In this document: positions 1 to 9,324 of the stretch, piece by piece
Numbering within the stretch: position 1 is the first letter of the stretch
Layout of the letters: each line of letters starts with the position of its first letter
Assembly: GCA_041395205.1 (NCBI GenBank)
Contig: JAWLAZ010000003.1
Coordinates: 186,001-250,000 of the forward strand
Direction of reading: 5' to 3'
From: JAHEFU01 sp041395205
GTDB taxonomy: Bacteria > 4484-113 > JAFGCY01
Length of the DNA: 64,000 nt
Notes under the pieces: model-generated
What the model was told of the DNA's origin: nothing
What the model saw: only the letters and a program-made list of their open reading frames with translations
Databases searched by the model: none
Program-made: the position numbers and the translations under genes

Positions 1-1657
<1,657 letters not shown>

Positions 1658-1705
1658 GTCGATTGCTCCTTTCTCCTCAGCTTGTGATGCATTGAAACGG
1701 GGTTG

Positions 1706-2167
1706 TCAGTCTGCCGGCTGCTGCGCCTGGCAGTCATTGCAGATGCCATGCACCTCCACATGTGTGGCCTGGATGCTGCCGAAGTCCGAGACGGAGTCCG
1801 GAATGCGCAGCTCGTTGAGCTCCGCGCTCACGAAGTCACGGGCCAGGCCGCAGCGCAGGCAGACGAAGTGGTGGTGCGGTTCGGGGTTGGCATCGAAGCG
1901 AACGCTTTCGCGTTTCGGTCCGAGTGTGGATACGAGACCGAGATCGGTCAGCATCCACAGCGTGCGGTAGACGGTGTCATGTGAAAGCGTCGGCATGCTG
2001 GCACTGAGTGCGCGGTGCACACTCTCCGCACTCGGATGCTCCAGGCTGCCTGCCACTTCGCGGAAGATCTCGAGGCGCTGATGGGTCAGCTTGATGCCCG
2101 CCGCCCTGGCTGCTTCCCTGAACAGCTCCAGCCTGCGCTCAAGTTCATGACCATCTACTTTTAACAT
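1706..2167 (-). CDS. perR: Fur-family peroxide regulator PerR
   Basis: 153-residue Fur-superfamily repressor. Every PerR metal ligand is present at a constant offset of +7 from the Bacillus subtilis protein: regulatory site H44, D92, H98, H100 and D111; structural zinc site C103-x2-C106 and C143-x2-C146. Asp rather than Glu at position 111 is the residue used to tell PerR from Fur. The winged-helix region lies around residues 20-85. It precedes katG by 48 bases and its own promoter is overlapped by palindromes, which fits autoregulation and control of katG. Peroxide sensing by His oxidation is inferred from the family. Confidence 0.93.
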   Translation of the reverse strand: MLKVDGHELERRLELFREAARAAGIKLTHQRLEIFREVAGSLEHPSAESVHRALSASMPTLSHDTVYRTLWMLTDLGLVSTLGPKRESVRFDANPEPHHHFVCLRCGLARDFVSAELNELRIPDSVSDFGSIQATHVEVHGICNDCQAQQPAD

Positions 2168-2193
2168 GGTTCCTAGTTGCGTATGCCACGCTT

Positions 2194-2227
2194 ATAGGAA
2201 TCTATCCTATTTAGGATTTATTGTCAA
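2194..2227 (-). promoter_or_regulatory. perR-katG promoter with overlapping PerR-type operators
   Basis: Read on the minus strand: -35 TTGACA (2222-2227), a 17-base spacer, and -10 TAGATT (2199-2204). Two overlapping inverted repeats cover it: ATAGGA/TCCTAT arms at 2194-2210 with a 5-base centre, and ATCCTA/TAGGAT arms at 2204-2217 with a 2-base centre. A repressor bound here would block RNA polymerase. Binding by PerR is inferred from position and symmetry. Confidence 0.8.
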
Positions 2228-2255
2228 GCCCGTTTCGGGGCCTGCGGGTCGGGCA

Positions 2256-2261
2256 TATAAT
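2256..2261 (+). promoter_or_regulatory. -10 box for the DUF2200 gene
   Basis: A consensus TATAAT lies 43 bases before the ATG at 2305. The -35 region is weak (TTTCGG at 17-base spacing). It is divergent from the perR promoter, with the two -10 boxes about 50 bases apart. Confidence 0.55.
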
Positions 2262-2304
2262 CGTGCAGCGCAGAGTGCGCTTCATCCCACAGGCAGGCAG
2301 CAGC

Positions 2305-2655
2305 ATGAACCTTGAACGTGTATACGCAATGAAGTTTTCCGGGGTCTACCCGCACTATGTGACAAAGGTGGAAAAGAAGGGCCGCAGCCAGGCGGAACTG
2401 GACGAAGTGCTGCGATGGCTGACCGGCTACAGCCAGAAGCAGCTGGACAAGCTGAAGGCGGACAGCACGAACCTTGAAGCATTCTTTGCCAAGGCTCCCA
2501 AACTGAATCCGGCACGCGCGCAGATCACCGGCGTAATCTGCGGAGTGCGGGTCGAGGAGATCGAGGATGGTACCTATCAGCTGATCCGCTACATGGACAA
2601 GCTCGTGGACGAACTGGCCAAGGGCAAGGCCATGGAAAAGATCCTGCGGCAGTAG
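2305..2655 (+). CDS. DUF2200 family protein
   Basis: 116-residue soluble protein matching the DUF2200 family along its whole length: the N-terminal FSGVYPHYVTKVEKKGR segment, the RWLTGYSQ motif, ITGVICGVRVEEIED, and the C-terminal MDKLVDELAKGKAMEKILR. The family is small, widely scattered and has no assigned function. The ATG at 2305 was chosen because the family begins just before the RVYAMKFSG segment; the open frame extends upstream to a TTG at 2221 without family similarity. It is divergent from perR but shows no operator of its own. Confidence 0.85.
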   Translation: MNLERVYAMKFSGVYPHYVTKVEKKGRSQAELDEVLRWLTGYSQKQLDKLKADSTNLEAFFAKAPKLNPARAQITGVICGVRVEEIEDGTYQLIRYMDKLVDELAKGKAMEKILRQ

Positions 2656-2680
2656 CAGCCCGCGATCAATTCACGGCAAT

Positions 2681-2707
2681 AATGCTTAGCCGGAAACGGA
2701 AAGCATT
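2681..2707. terminator. Hairpin between convergent genes
   Basis: Inverted repeat with AATGCTT/AAGCATT outer arms and a CCG-GAAA-CGG tip. It lies between the DUF2200 gene (plus) and the PKD/PQQ lipoprotein gene (minus). There is no T tract on either side, so it may be a weak bidirectional terminator or an mRNA-end stabiliser. Confidence 0.4.
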
Positions 2708-2740
2708 CTCCTGAACCGCAGATCAACTTTCCCGCCAGGC

Positions 2741-5700
2741 TCAGGGACCGACGGCATACAGGGAGCCGTCCTGACTACCGAAGTAAACTGTCTGGTTCGC
2801 CCCGATTGCCGGTGACGACCCGATTACTGCTCCCGTTGTAAAGGACCACAATAGTGAGCCAGCGGGATTGAGAGCATACAACTTATGGTCTGAACTGCCG
2901 GCAAAAACATTCCCATTTGAATCTATCGCCGGGGAGGACTGGACATCGGCACCAACGGTGTACTGCCAGTTGAATGACCCGTCCGGCAGGAGAGAGTAAA
3001 TCTTGCTGTCAAAGCTGCCAAAATATACCTTCCCGTCAGCACCGATTGCGGGTGATGAGTAAACTGCACCACCGGTCGTATAAGTCCACTTAGCTGTCCC
3101 GTCCGGATTAATCGCATACAGCTTGTTATCAAGAGCCCCGAAGTAAATGGTTCCATCCGGACCAATCCCCGGCGAGGAGGTGATTTCATTCCCGGCAGTG
3201 AAGTCCCAGTTCAGGGTTCCGTCCGGCCTGACGGCATAGAGCTTGTGATCGGTGGTTCCAATGTAGATCGTTCCATCCGTGCCGATTGCCGGTGTGTTCA
3301 GAATCAGGCCACCCGTAAGATATGACCACTTGGAAGTGCCATCGGGATTGTAGGCACGGAGGTTCTTGTCCACTGAGCCGAGATACAGGGTGCCGTCCGC
3401 ACCGATGACAACTGATCCACAGTTTATTGTCATCTTCCATCTGAGTGTCCCGTCCGGATTCAGTGCATACAGCCTTGAACCCTGACTCGGGAAATACACG
3501 GTCCCGTCCGCTCCGATCGCAGGAGCAGCAATCACGTCCCCGGCACAAAGGTATGACCATCTGAAGCTGCCATCCGCATTGATTGCATAGAGCCTGTCAT
3601 CGTCACTTCCGAAATATATGACCCCGTCAGCGCCTATCGCCGGTGAACCAAATTCAATCGCATCTCCGCTGGCATAGTTCCAGCTCAGGTGATTCGTCCC
3701 CGGACCGGCATACGGGCTGCGGTGGGAGTTGAGGGTGTCGGAACCGAAGCTGCTCCAGGCCGTGTGCGTGGCCGCCAGCTGGATTGTGGCCAGCGCCTGC
3801 GCACCCAGATCGTCAGTCACGCGCACTGCGGCTGCATAGCCGGCCTGGCTTGAGTAGGCGTGCAGCACCGTCGGGGTGTTGCCACTGGCATCCCAGACAC
3901 CGTCTCCGTTGAAATCCCATTCGTAATTGACGATGCTGCCATCCGGGTCTGAGGACGCCGATGCATCCAGCGTCACGGTCTGGCCGGTCAGTGGCCGGTC
4001 CTGGTCTACGTTCAGCACCGCAAGCGGCAGGCTGTTGCCCGCAACATTCACGCTGATAGTCAGCGTGTCAGTATTGCGCACGCCGCGGTCGTCCTCAACG
4101 CGCAGCTTCACGGTCGGACTGCCTGCAGTGGTGAAGGTATGCAAGGCGCCGGGGTCGTCGGTAAACCCGTCATAGATGCCGTCGCCGTCCCAGTCCCAGG
4201 CATACTCCACGATCGTGCCGTCGGAATCAGCGCTGCCAGAAGCATCGAAACTGACCGTCAGAGGAGCATCGCCACTGATCAAATCGGCCTGCAGATCCGC
4301 AGTGGGTGCCTGATTGGGCAGTTCAGCAGCAGCGACGCTGATTGCAAGCGTATCCACGTCCCAGGCGCCATGGTCGTCAACGACGCGCAGCTTGGCGTTG
4401 TAGCTTGCCGCTGCGGAATATATATTGCCAGCGGCACTGACATGCGTGACAGCAGCGTCATCCCAGACATCGTAGATGCCGTCGCCATCGAAGTCCCAGC
4501 CGCCGCCGACGATGCTGCCGTCGAAATCTGTGGACTCGCTGCCGTCGAATTCCACGTCCAGCGGGGCCGCACCGGATGCCGGGCTGGCTTTGGCAACCGC
4601 CACAGGACGGCTGTTGCCTGAGATCACGAGGCTGACGCCCCCGAGCGCGACTGCCGAAATGTCAGCCCCCATACCGCGTACGCGTGGGCGGATGATCCCC
4701 AGCTGCGATGTATCAAGCACAGCAACGCCGGAGGTAGCTCCGCTTACTTCGAAGACACCATCTCCGTCGAGGTCAAAGTCGTAGCTGACAGCGCCGCTTG
4801 CCAGGAGCGACACAGGCTCATTCAGGAATGCACTCGGCTTCTCAAGATCAAGCTTCAGCTCAGGGGCAGCCCCGGCAAGTGCTGTTGCCGAAACAATCTT
4901 GCTCAGCGCAGATTCATTTCCGGATGTATCCACAGCGCTGATCCTAACATGGATTGTGGAGCCGGGTTTCAGCGGCAGTTCGTGGGTTGTCAATCCTTCG
5001 AGGACCCTGGAATGGACAACACCAGCGGAATTGCCGTTGATGAAGTTCTGTCCACTGCTGTAGATCCTGTAGCCGGCAAGATCCGGCGCGGCGACCGCGT
5101 CCCAGCTGAGCAGCAGTCCGGAATCAAGTGCCGTGGCAATCAAGCCGGAAGGCACTGTCGGTGCCGCGGCGTCTGCCGGGTCCACCGGGTTGCTGCCGAC
5201 GCCGACGACATCTGCGCTGCCGCCGCCGTAGACCAGCACGCTGATGAACATATTGCCAAGTACTGATGTGTAGGGTCCCAGCTGCGCAGTGGCAAACCTG
5301 AGATGGTTGTCCGTGAAGGGTCCATGCCACTGCCAGCGGCCAGTTCCGTAATCAGCAATGCCGACAAAGTAGCCTGCGCCGGAGAGCAGGTTGGCATCCA
5401 CGCTTACGACACCTGGATGTCCTCCACCGAGGGGAATGCGGTACATCGCCTGGCTCACGGTACCGGCTGAACTGGTGATCCGGCTGGCTTCACCGTTGTC
5501 CGCCACATCGCCGCTTGAATTGAATCGCTCCACGCCGGGTGTGAACTCGCTGTTCTGGTTGACCCCGCTCGCGCGTCTTTCTGAAGGGATCACGTTGCCA
5601 GCTTCATCCAGGCTCTCCCAGGGCTGCAGGCCATCCTGAGGTATGGATACCGGCCAGCCGCCTGGATGAGTTGTGGGGTTCACTGCCTGCACGCTCGGAG

Positions 5701-5821
5701 CAGGCGTGATATCCGAACCGGCTGACCCAGCGCACGAGCTCAGGAAACAGGCAACAAGCATGCCGGACAGCAGGCTCGAAACGGCCTGCCTGACAGCAGC
5801 ATGATCAGTTATTGACTGCAT
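2741..5821 (-). CDS. Large lipoprotein with FN3, three PKD domains and a PQQ-type beta-propeller
   Basis: 1026 residues. The N-terminal signal ends in a lipobox LSSC (C30), so the protein is probably lipid-anchored. A unique region comes first, then a fibronectin III-like domain (about 215-315), then three PKD domains (about 405-500, 505-590 and 597-685), each with the WDFDGDG or WDWDGDG type motif and a VxDDxGxxxxDT ending. The C-terminal 330 residues are eight repeats of about 38 residues patterned SPAIGADGTIYFGS...LYALNPDGTxxW, the PQQ/pyrrolo-quinoline-quinone-like propeller family. Its likely role is surface adhesion or polymer binding; no catalytic residues are apparent. The ATG at 5821 has a GGAG ribosome site. 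No operon partner is visible. Confidence 0.88.
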   Translation of the reverse strand: MQSITDHAAVRQAVSSLLSGMLVACFLSSCAGSAGSDITPAPSVQAVNPTTHPGGWPVSIPQDGLQPWESLDEAGNVIPSERRASGVNQNSEFTPGVERFNSSGDVADNGEASRITSSAGTVSQAMYRIPLGGGHPGVVSVDANLLSGAGYFVGIADYGTGRWQWHGPFTDNHLRFATAQLGPYTSVLGNMFISVLVYGGGSADVVGVGSNPVDPADAAAPTVPSGLIATALDSGLLLSWDAVAAPDLAGYRIYSSGQNFINGNSAGVVHSRVLEGLTTHELPLKPGSTIHVRISAVDTSGNESALSKIVSATALAGAAPELKLDLEKPSAFLNEPVSLLASGAVSYDFDLDGDGVFEVSGATSGVAVLDTSQLGIIRPRVRGMGADISAVALGGVSLVISGNSRPVAVAKASPASGAAPLDVEFDGSESTDFDGSIVGGGWDFDGDGIYDVWDDAAVTHVSAAGNIYSAAASYNAKLRVVDDHGAWDVDTLAISVAAAELPNQAPTADLQADLISGDAPLTVSFDASGSADSDGTIVEYAWDWDGDGIYDGFTDDPGALHTFTTAGSPTVKLRVEDDRGVRNTDTLTISVNVAGNSLPLAVLNVDQDRPLTGQTVTLDASASSDPDGSIVNYEWDFNGDGVWDASGNTPTVLHAYSSQAGYAAAVRVTDDLGAQALATIQLAATHTAWSSFGSDTLNSHRSPYAGPGTNHLSWNYASGDAIEFGSPAIGADGVIYFGSDDDRLYAINADGSFRWSYLCAGDVIAAPAIGADGTVYFPSQGSRLYALNPDGTLRWKMTINCGSVVIGADGTLYLGSVDKNLRAYNPDGTSKWSYLTGGLILNTPAIGTDGTIYIGTTDHKLYAVRPDGTLNWDFTAGNEITSSPGIGPDGTIYFGALDNKLYAINPDGTAKWTYTTGGAVYSSPAIGADGKVYFGSFDSKIYSLLPDGSFNWQYTVGADVQSSPAIDSNGNVFAGSSDHKLYALNPAGSLLWSFTTGAVIGSSPAIGANQTVYFGSQDGSLYAVGP

Positions 5822-6023
5822 GGCAGTCTCCAGAAAGGACAGCGAACTCCGGTCCCCCTGGGATCCGGGCGCACAAGTCTACTGCAATTTCTCCGGACTG
5901 GCAAAACAGCGCGTCCCAACGTGAAAGAGTTACATTGCCTGGAGTGGATGTCGCTGGGGCGGTAGTTCAAGTATGGCTTTATCCGCAAATGCGGATTGCC
6001 TTCATCCCGGCAAATAGTTATGC

Positions 6024-6051
6024 TTACTGGTAAGGGTCCACCTTTTATAAA
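6024..6051 (+). promoter_or_regulatory. Promoter cut off from its gene by the IS
   Basis: -35 TTACTG (6024-6029), a 16-base spacer, and -10 TATAAA (6046-6051), followed by AGGAG at 6089-6093 and ATGATGAA at 6097. It reads into the IS instead of the secreted-protein gene. The assignment rests on spacing and position. Confidence 0.6.
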
Positions 6052-6096
6052 GCGCTATCAACTGGTGGTGGAACAGGAACCTCAGAACAGGAGTTA

Positions 6097-6104
6097 ATGA
6101 TGAA
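6097..6104 (+). repeat. Target-site duplication, left copy
   Basis: ATGATGAA immediately before the IS, identical to 7431-7438. Eight bases is the expected duplication length for ISL3-family elements. Confidence 0.92.
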
Positions 6105-6150
6105 GCCTCTTTCAAATTTCGAGTGGGTAAGTCAGAATCGTTCCGTGTAG
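6097..6150 (+). pseudogene. 5' stub of the secreted-protein gene fused to the IS end
   Basis: The original ribosome site and ATG-ATG start now read into the left end of the IS. The resulting frame is 17 codons long (begins MMKPLSNFEW) and stops at the TAG 6148-6150. It is a by-product of the insertion and is unlikely to be functional. The full gene body lies beyond the IS at 7431. Confidence 0.8.
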
Positions 6151-7430
6151 AAATCCTTGAGAAGGTGGACGGAGCGGATGCAATCGGAGCAGTTGTTCGA
6201 GGCGGCCCTCGGGGTCGGAAGTCCCTGGTATGTGCGTGAGGCGCGTTTCGATGCGGCTGCGCATACCCTGACAATCGCGGTGGATTTCCGCAGCGGCAGC
6301 CGCTTCCCGCACCCGCTGGCGGCCGGGGAACATCCTGTGCATGACACGCAGCTCAAGCGCTACCGGCACCTCAACTTCTTCCAGCACGAATGCTTCCTCG
6401 AAGTGCGGGTGCCTCGCGTCAAGCTGCCGGACGGGACGGTCAAACTGGCCGATGTGCCCTGGGCCGGACGGTTGAGCGGGTTCACCCTGCTGTTCGAGGC
6501 GCTGGTGCTGTGCCTCTGCCGCGACATGCCCTTCGCCGCCGTGGCCCGCATCGTCGGGGAGAGCTGGCACCGTGTGGCGGCGATTGCCGAGCGCTATGTC
6601 GAAGATGCGCTTGAGCAGGCGGACTTCTCCGACGTGCGCAGTCTGGCAATCGACGAGACCTCGCGGGCACGCGGCCATGAGTATGTCACCATCGCCGCCG
6701 ATGCGCAGAAGCGCAGCGTGATCTTCGTGACGGACACACGCGAAGGTGTTGCCATCGAGCGCCTGGCGGCGGATCTGCTGGCCCACGGTGGAGACCCGCA
6801 GCAGGTGCGGGCGGTGAGCATTGACATGTCGCCGGCCTACATCAGCGGTGTGACGCAGCACCTGCCGCAGGCCGCCATCACCTTTGACAAGTACCATGTG
6901 ATCGCCCAGGCATCCAGGGCGCTCGATCAGACGCGGCGCATCGAGCAGCGGCGCTGCGGGGAGCTGAAGGGGCAGCGCTGGAACCTGTTGAAGGATTACC
7001 GCAGGCTCGGAGAAGCGGCACGCAGGGAGCTGGAGGTCCTGCTGCAAAAGATGACAACACTGCGCACGGCCCGTGCCTGGCAGTACCGGGAGGACCTGCG
7101 CGAGATCCTGCAGCGCAGGCAGGTCAACGTGGTACGGGGCATGCTGCTGCAATGGTGTACGAATGTGATGCGCTCAAAGGTGGAGCCGATGAAGGCCGTC
7201 GCCAGAATGATCCGCAGGCACCTGGAGGGCATCGTGGCCTGGACGCGCAGCCGCCTGACGAACGGTTTCCTGGAAGCGCTCAACGGGCTGTTCCAGGCTG
7301 CCAAGCGCCGGGCGCGGGGCTACAAGAAGCTGTCAACGATCCGCACCGTGATCTTCCTCATCGCCGGAAAACTGGACTTCAATCAGCTCAACCCGCACTT
7401 GGCCTGACCCACACGGAATTCAATAGAGCC
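6105..7430 (+). mobile_element. ISL3-family insertion sequence, complete, 1326 bp
   Basis: One transposase gene is flanked by imperfect 24-bp terminal inverted repeats at 6105-6128 and 7407-7430 (18 of 24 positions match). The ends start GCCTCT and, on the other strand, GGCTCT. A perfect 8-bp direct repeat ATGATGAA flanks the element, so its borders are certain. The transposase stop codon TGA shares its last base with the right inverted repeat. The intact frame, matching ends and perfect duplication suggest a recent, possibly still mobile insertion. Confidence 0.95.
6178..7407 (+). CDS. ISL3-family transposase
   Basis: 409-residue DDE transposase. Catalytic triad by motif: D159 in SLAIDETS, D216 in VSIDMSPAY, E366 in TNGFLEALNG; FDKYHV at 236-241 is a further family motif. 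Odd point: the N-terminal zinc finger usual in ISL3 transposases (CPxCG followed by another Cys pair) is not there; the equivalent segments read RFPHPLAAGE and VKLPDG without cysteines. The ATG at 6178 has GGAG just upstream; an in-frame TTG at 6157 would add seven residues. It is cut-and-paste, acting on the inverted repeats that flank it. Confidence 0.93.
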   Translation: MQSEQLFEAALGVGSPWYVREARFDAAAHTLTIAVDFRSGSRFPHPLAAGEHPVHDTQLKRYRHLNFFQHECFLEVRVPRVKLPDGTVKLADVPWAGRLSGFTLLFEALVLCLCRDMPFAAVARIVGESWHRVAAIAERYVEDALEQADFSDVRSLAIDETSRARGHEYVTIAADAQKRSVIFVTDTREGVAIERLAADLLAHGGDPQQVRAVSIDMSPAYISGVTQHLPQAAITFDKYHVIAQASRALDQTRRIEQRRCGELKGQRWNLLKDYRRLGEAARRELEVLLQKMTTLRTARAWQYREDLREILQRRQVNVVRGMLLQWCTNVMRSKVEPMKAVARMIRRHLEGIVAWTRSRLTNGFLEALNGLFQAAKRRARGYKKLSTIRTVIFLIAGKLDFNQLNPHLA

Positions 7431-7438
7431 ATGATGAA
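7431..7438 (+). repeat. Target-site duplication, right copy
   Basis: ATGATGAA directly after the IS, identical to 6097-6104. It also supplies the start codon of the downstream open frame. Confidence 0.92.
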
Positions 7439-8462
7439 ACATAGCATCCTTACCATCCTCGCATTCCTGGCGCTGGCAACGACCGTTGCCCAGGCCCGCG
7501 ATCCCTATGCCGGTGCCATCGTGCCAGGCGATCTGAATCCAACGATTGAAGTGGTTCCCCTCGACGACCCCTCCAATCCCTACCGGGACAGCTACACACA
7601 GATGGACTACTGGGCGTTCAATAATTTCGCACACCACATGACGGACCAGAACTGCGTCCCTACCCAACGCACGACATCAGAAGTCAATGATGATGCCAGG
7701 GCCCGTGGTCTGGATGTGGAATGGATAACCCGCAGGTCGGTGGTCGAACTGGACCCGTCAGGGACGAAAGGTTATCTGGTCCCGGTGCTGAGTTTCCTGA
7801 ATGACGACCCGGACTTTGCACCCCGGACACTCGGCGAAGCCTTCTATGGATCGCAGCAGCCTGCGGAGCCGGACACGCGTCCGTACTTCTGGTCGCTTGG
7901 AGTCGCGGATGAGCTCGCCCTGGCGGAGTATGACACTGCTGTCAGTGGCTGGCTGGCTCCGGCTTACCCGAGCATCGCGGATTGGATGATCGACAGGGGT
8001 ATGGAGGGCGACAAGTACTTCTTCCTGCCTGATGGCGGGCTCGTGATCGCCACTCCGGAAGTGAAGGGTGATTTCAGCCAGCGTAAGTCAGTCCTGTCGC
8101 GCTATGACCAGGCGGGCCAGCTGCTTCAGCAGGAGTCCGGTGACTACATGAGCTGGGAGAGAATTCTGCTGTACCAGGAGCATGTCGGCCGTGACAGCCC
8201 CTATTACATCTCCACCAAGCACTATGATGTGAGCGGCGGACTGACCGGTGTCGGCAACAACCTTTCCAGCACTGGTCGCTACACTGCCTACCGCGACCCG
8301 GACAGTAATGGATTCCTGGCCGTGGTTGATTACTGGCAGGGGAAGATCCTCACACCTGCTGATGCTGATCTCACGCAGCTGCCCCTCGATCCCTACCCTG
8401 TTTTCAACGAGCAGGATTATGAGGAGGTCCTGCGGATCTACAGGGCGCAGCAGGGAATCTGA
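7431..8462 (+). CDS. Secreted protein of unknown function, separated from its promoter by the IS
   Basis: 343 residues with a typical signal peptide (hydrophobic stretch of residues 5-20, AQA cleavage motif before RDPYAG). The mature part is acidic and rich in Asp, Tyr and Pro, and I recognise no family. The insertion upstream duplicated ATGATGAA, so the coding frame and start codon are intact, but its ribosome site (AGGAG) and promoter remain at 6024-6096 on the far side of the IS. The bases before the present ATG (AATAGAGCC) offer no ribosome site. Expression would require read-through from the transposase or an outward promoter, so the gene may be silent. Confidence 0.8.
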   Translation: MMKHSILTILAFLALATTVAQARDPYAGAIVPGDLNPTIEVVPLDDPSNPYRDSYTQMDYWAFNNFAHHMTDQNCVPTQRTTSEVNDDARARGLDVEWITRRSVVELDPSGTKGYLVPVLSFLNDDPDFAPRTLGEAFYGSQQPAEPDTRPYFWSLGVADELALAEYDTAVSGWLAPAYPSIADWMIDRGMEGDKYFFLPDGGLVIATPEVKGDFSQRKSVLSRYDQAGQLLQQESGDYMSWERILLYQEHVGRDSPYYISTKHYDVSGGLTGVGNNLSSTGRYTAYRDPDSNGFLAVVDYWQGKILTPADADLTQLPLDPYPVFNEQDYEEVLRIYRAQQGI

Positions 8463-8517
8463 TCTCCGTTCAGTGTTTGGGAAGCGCGCGGTCAGGCTTG
8501 GTGATCTCTGCCGGGAT

Positions 8518-8593
8518 TGGCAGCCCTAACGGGACTCGAACCCGTGTTTCCGCCTTGAGAGGGCGGCGTCCTAGGCCACTAGACGATAGGGCC
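8518..8593 (-). tRNA. tRNA-Glu (anticodon CTC), CCA encoded
   Basis: On the minus strand the 76-base sequence folds as a cloverleaf: acceptor arms GGCCCTA/TAGGGCT, anticodon stem CCGCC/GGCGG around loop CTCTCAA with anticodon CTC, T arm with GGTTCGAGTCC, discriminator G, and an encoded CCA end at 8518-8520. Confidence 0.97.
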
Positions 8594-8697
8594 GCGCGGA
8601 CGATGATGATAACACAATTTCCCGTTTTGTGAAGAGCAAAAGCCCGGAGTGGCAAGCCCGAGCGACGGCCACAGGCTGGTCCCGTCCATTCAACATG

Positions 8698-8703
8698 TAT
8701 AGT
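8698..8703 (+). promoter_or_regulatory. Leaderless-type -10 box of the DUF1905/YdeI gene
   Basis: TATAGT ends 6 bases before the ATG at 8710; there is no ribosome site, so transcription probably begins at or next to the start codon. Confidence 0.55.
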
Positions 8704-8709
8704 GCTGGC

Positions 8710-9246
8710 ATGCCTCCCGCCGTGATCCATTTCACAAGCAGCCTGATGACGAATGATGCAGCACGCAAGGATGCTGCCCGCTACCTGCCGGTGCCGGATG
8801 AGGTAGCCTCCATCTACATTTCAGCGGGCTGGGAGCGCGTTGAAGGCCTGGCCGCCGGTCATCCCTTCCGGGCCCAGCTCATCGCGCTGGAGGGTTCGGC
8901 ACTCGGCATCCAGGTCACGGAGGCGATGCTCAGAGCGACAGAGCTCAGTCCCGATACTGCGGCCAGCATAACCCTGCTGGGTCCGGAACCGGAGCCGCAG
9001 CTCCCGGCGGAGCTGCACACCGCACTTCAGGCTGCACCGGCAGCTGCGGCCGTATGGCATGAACTGAATATCCACAACAGGCTGGACTGGATCCGCTGGA
9101 TTGAGGGCGCGCGCCAGGCTGCAACCCGGGCCCGGCGCATTGAGCGGACCGTGGATCAGCTCAGTGAGGGCAAGCGCCGCGCCTGCTGCGTGAATGTCTA
9201 CGAATACATGCAGAACCTGATTGCCAGTGAGACACAACAGCATTAG
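8710..9246 (+). CDS. DUF1905 / YdeI-OmpD-associated family protein
   Basis: 178-residue cytoplasmic protein. The N-terminal half (about 1-95) follows the DUF1905 pattern (a VPDEV segment, then VEGLAAGHPFRAQL and a VTEAMLRA stretch). The C-terminal half is the YdeI/OmpD-associated domain, with PAELHTALQAAPAAAAVW, the RLDWIRWIEGARQAATRARR signature and a closing QLSEGKR. Family members are linked by name to outer-membrane protein interaction and bacteriocin tolerance, but the biochemical role is unknown. The ATG at 8710 is preferred over an in-frame GTG at 8629 because a -10 box sits 6 bases before it and the domain starts there. Confidence 0.82.
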   Translation: MPPAVIHFTSSLMTNDAARKDAARYLPVPDEVASIYISAGWERVEGLAAGHPFRAQLIALEGSALGIQVTEAMLRATELSPDTAASITLLGPEPEPQLPAELHTALQAAPAAAAVWHELNIHNRLDWIRWIEGARQAATRARRIERTVDQLSEGKRRACCVNVYEYMQNLIASETQQH

Positions 9247-9288
9247 CCATTGGTCGCTTGAGGACCTGCATCAGGCCCCTGCCTCCCC

Positions 9289-9294
9289 TACAAT
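9289..9294 (+). promoter_or_regulatory. -10 box of glyA
   Basis: TACAAT, 30 bases before the ATG of glyA, followed by the ribosome site GGAGAGAG. No convincing -35 box. Confidence 0.45.
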
Positions 9295-9324
9295 ATATGG
9301 CTGAGCAGCCCGCTCTGGAGAGAG

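Larger units (their letters stand above)
5822..6104. other. Intergenic region holding the orphaned promoter of the IS-split gene
   Basis: No gene is seen. It contains a small hairpin (arms ATCCGC 5981-5986 and GCGGAT 5991-5996) and, further right, the promoter and ribosome site that originally served the secreted-protein gene now at 7431. The minus-strand promoter of the lipoprotein gene should also lie at the left end but is not recognisable. Confidence 0.6.

Noticed and set aside
6178..8462. Composite transposon carrying the secreted-protein gene
   Set aside because: Only one IS copy is present and the target duplication closes directly around it, so the gene is the insertion target and not cargo.
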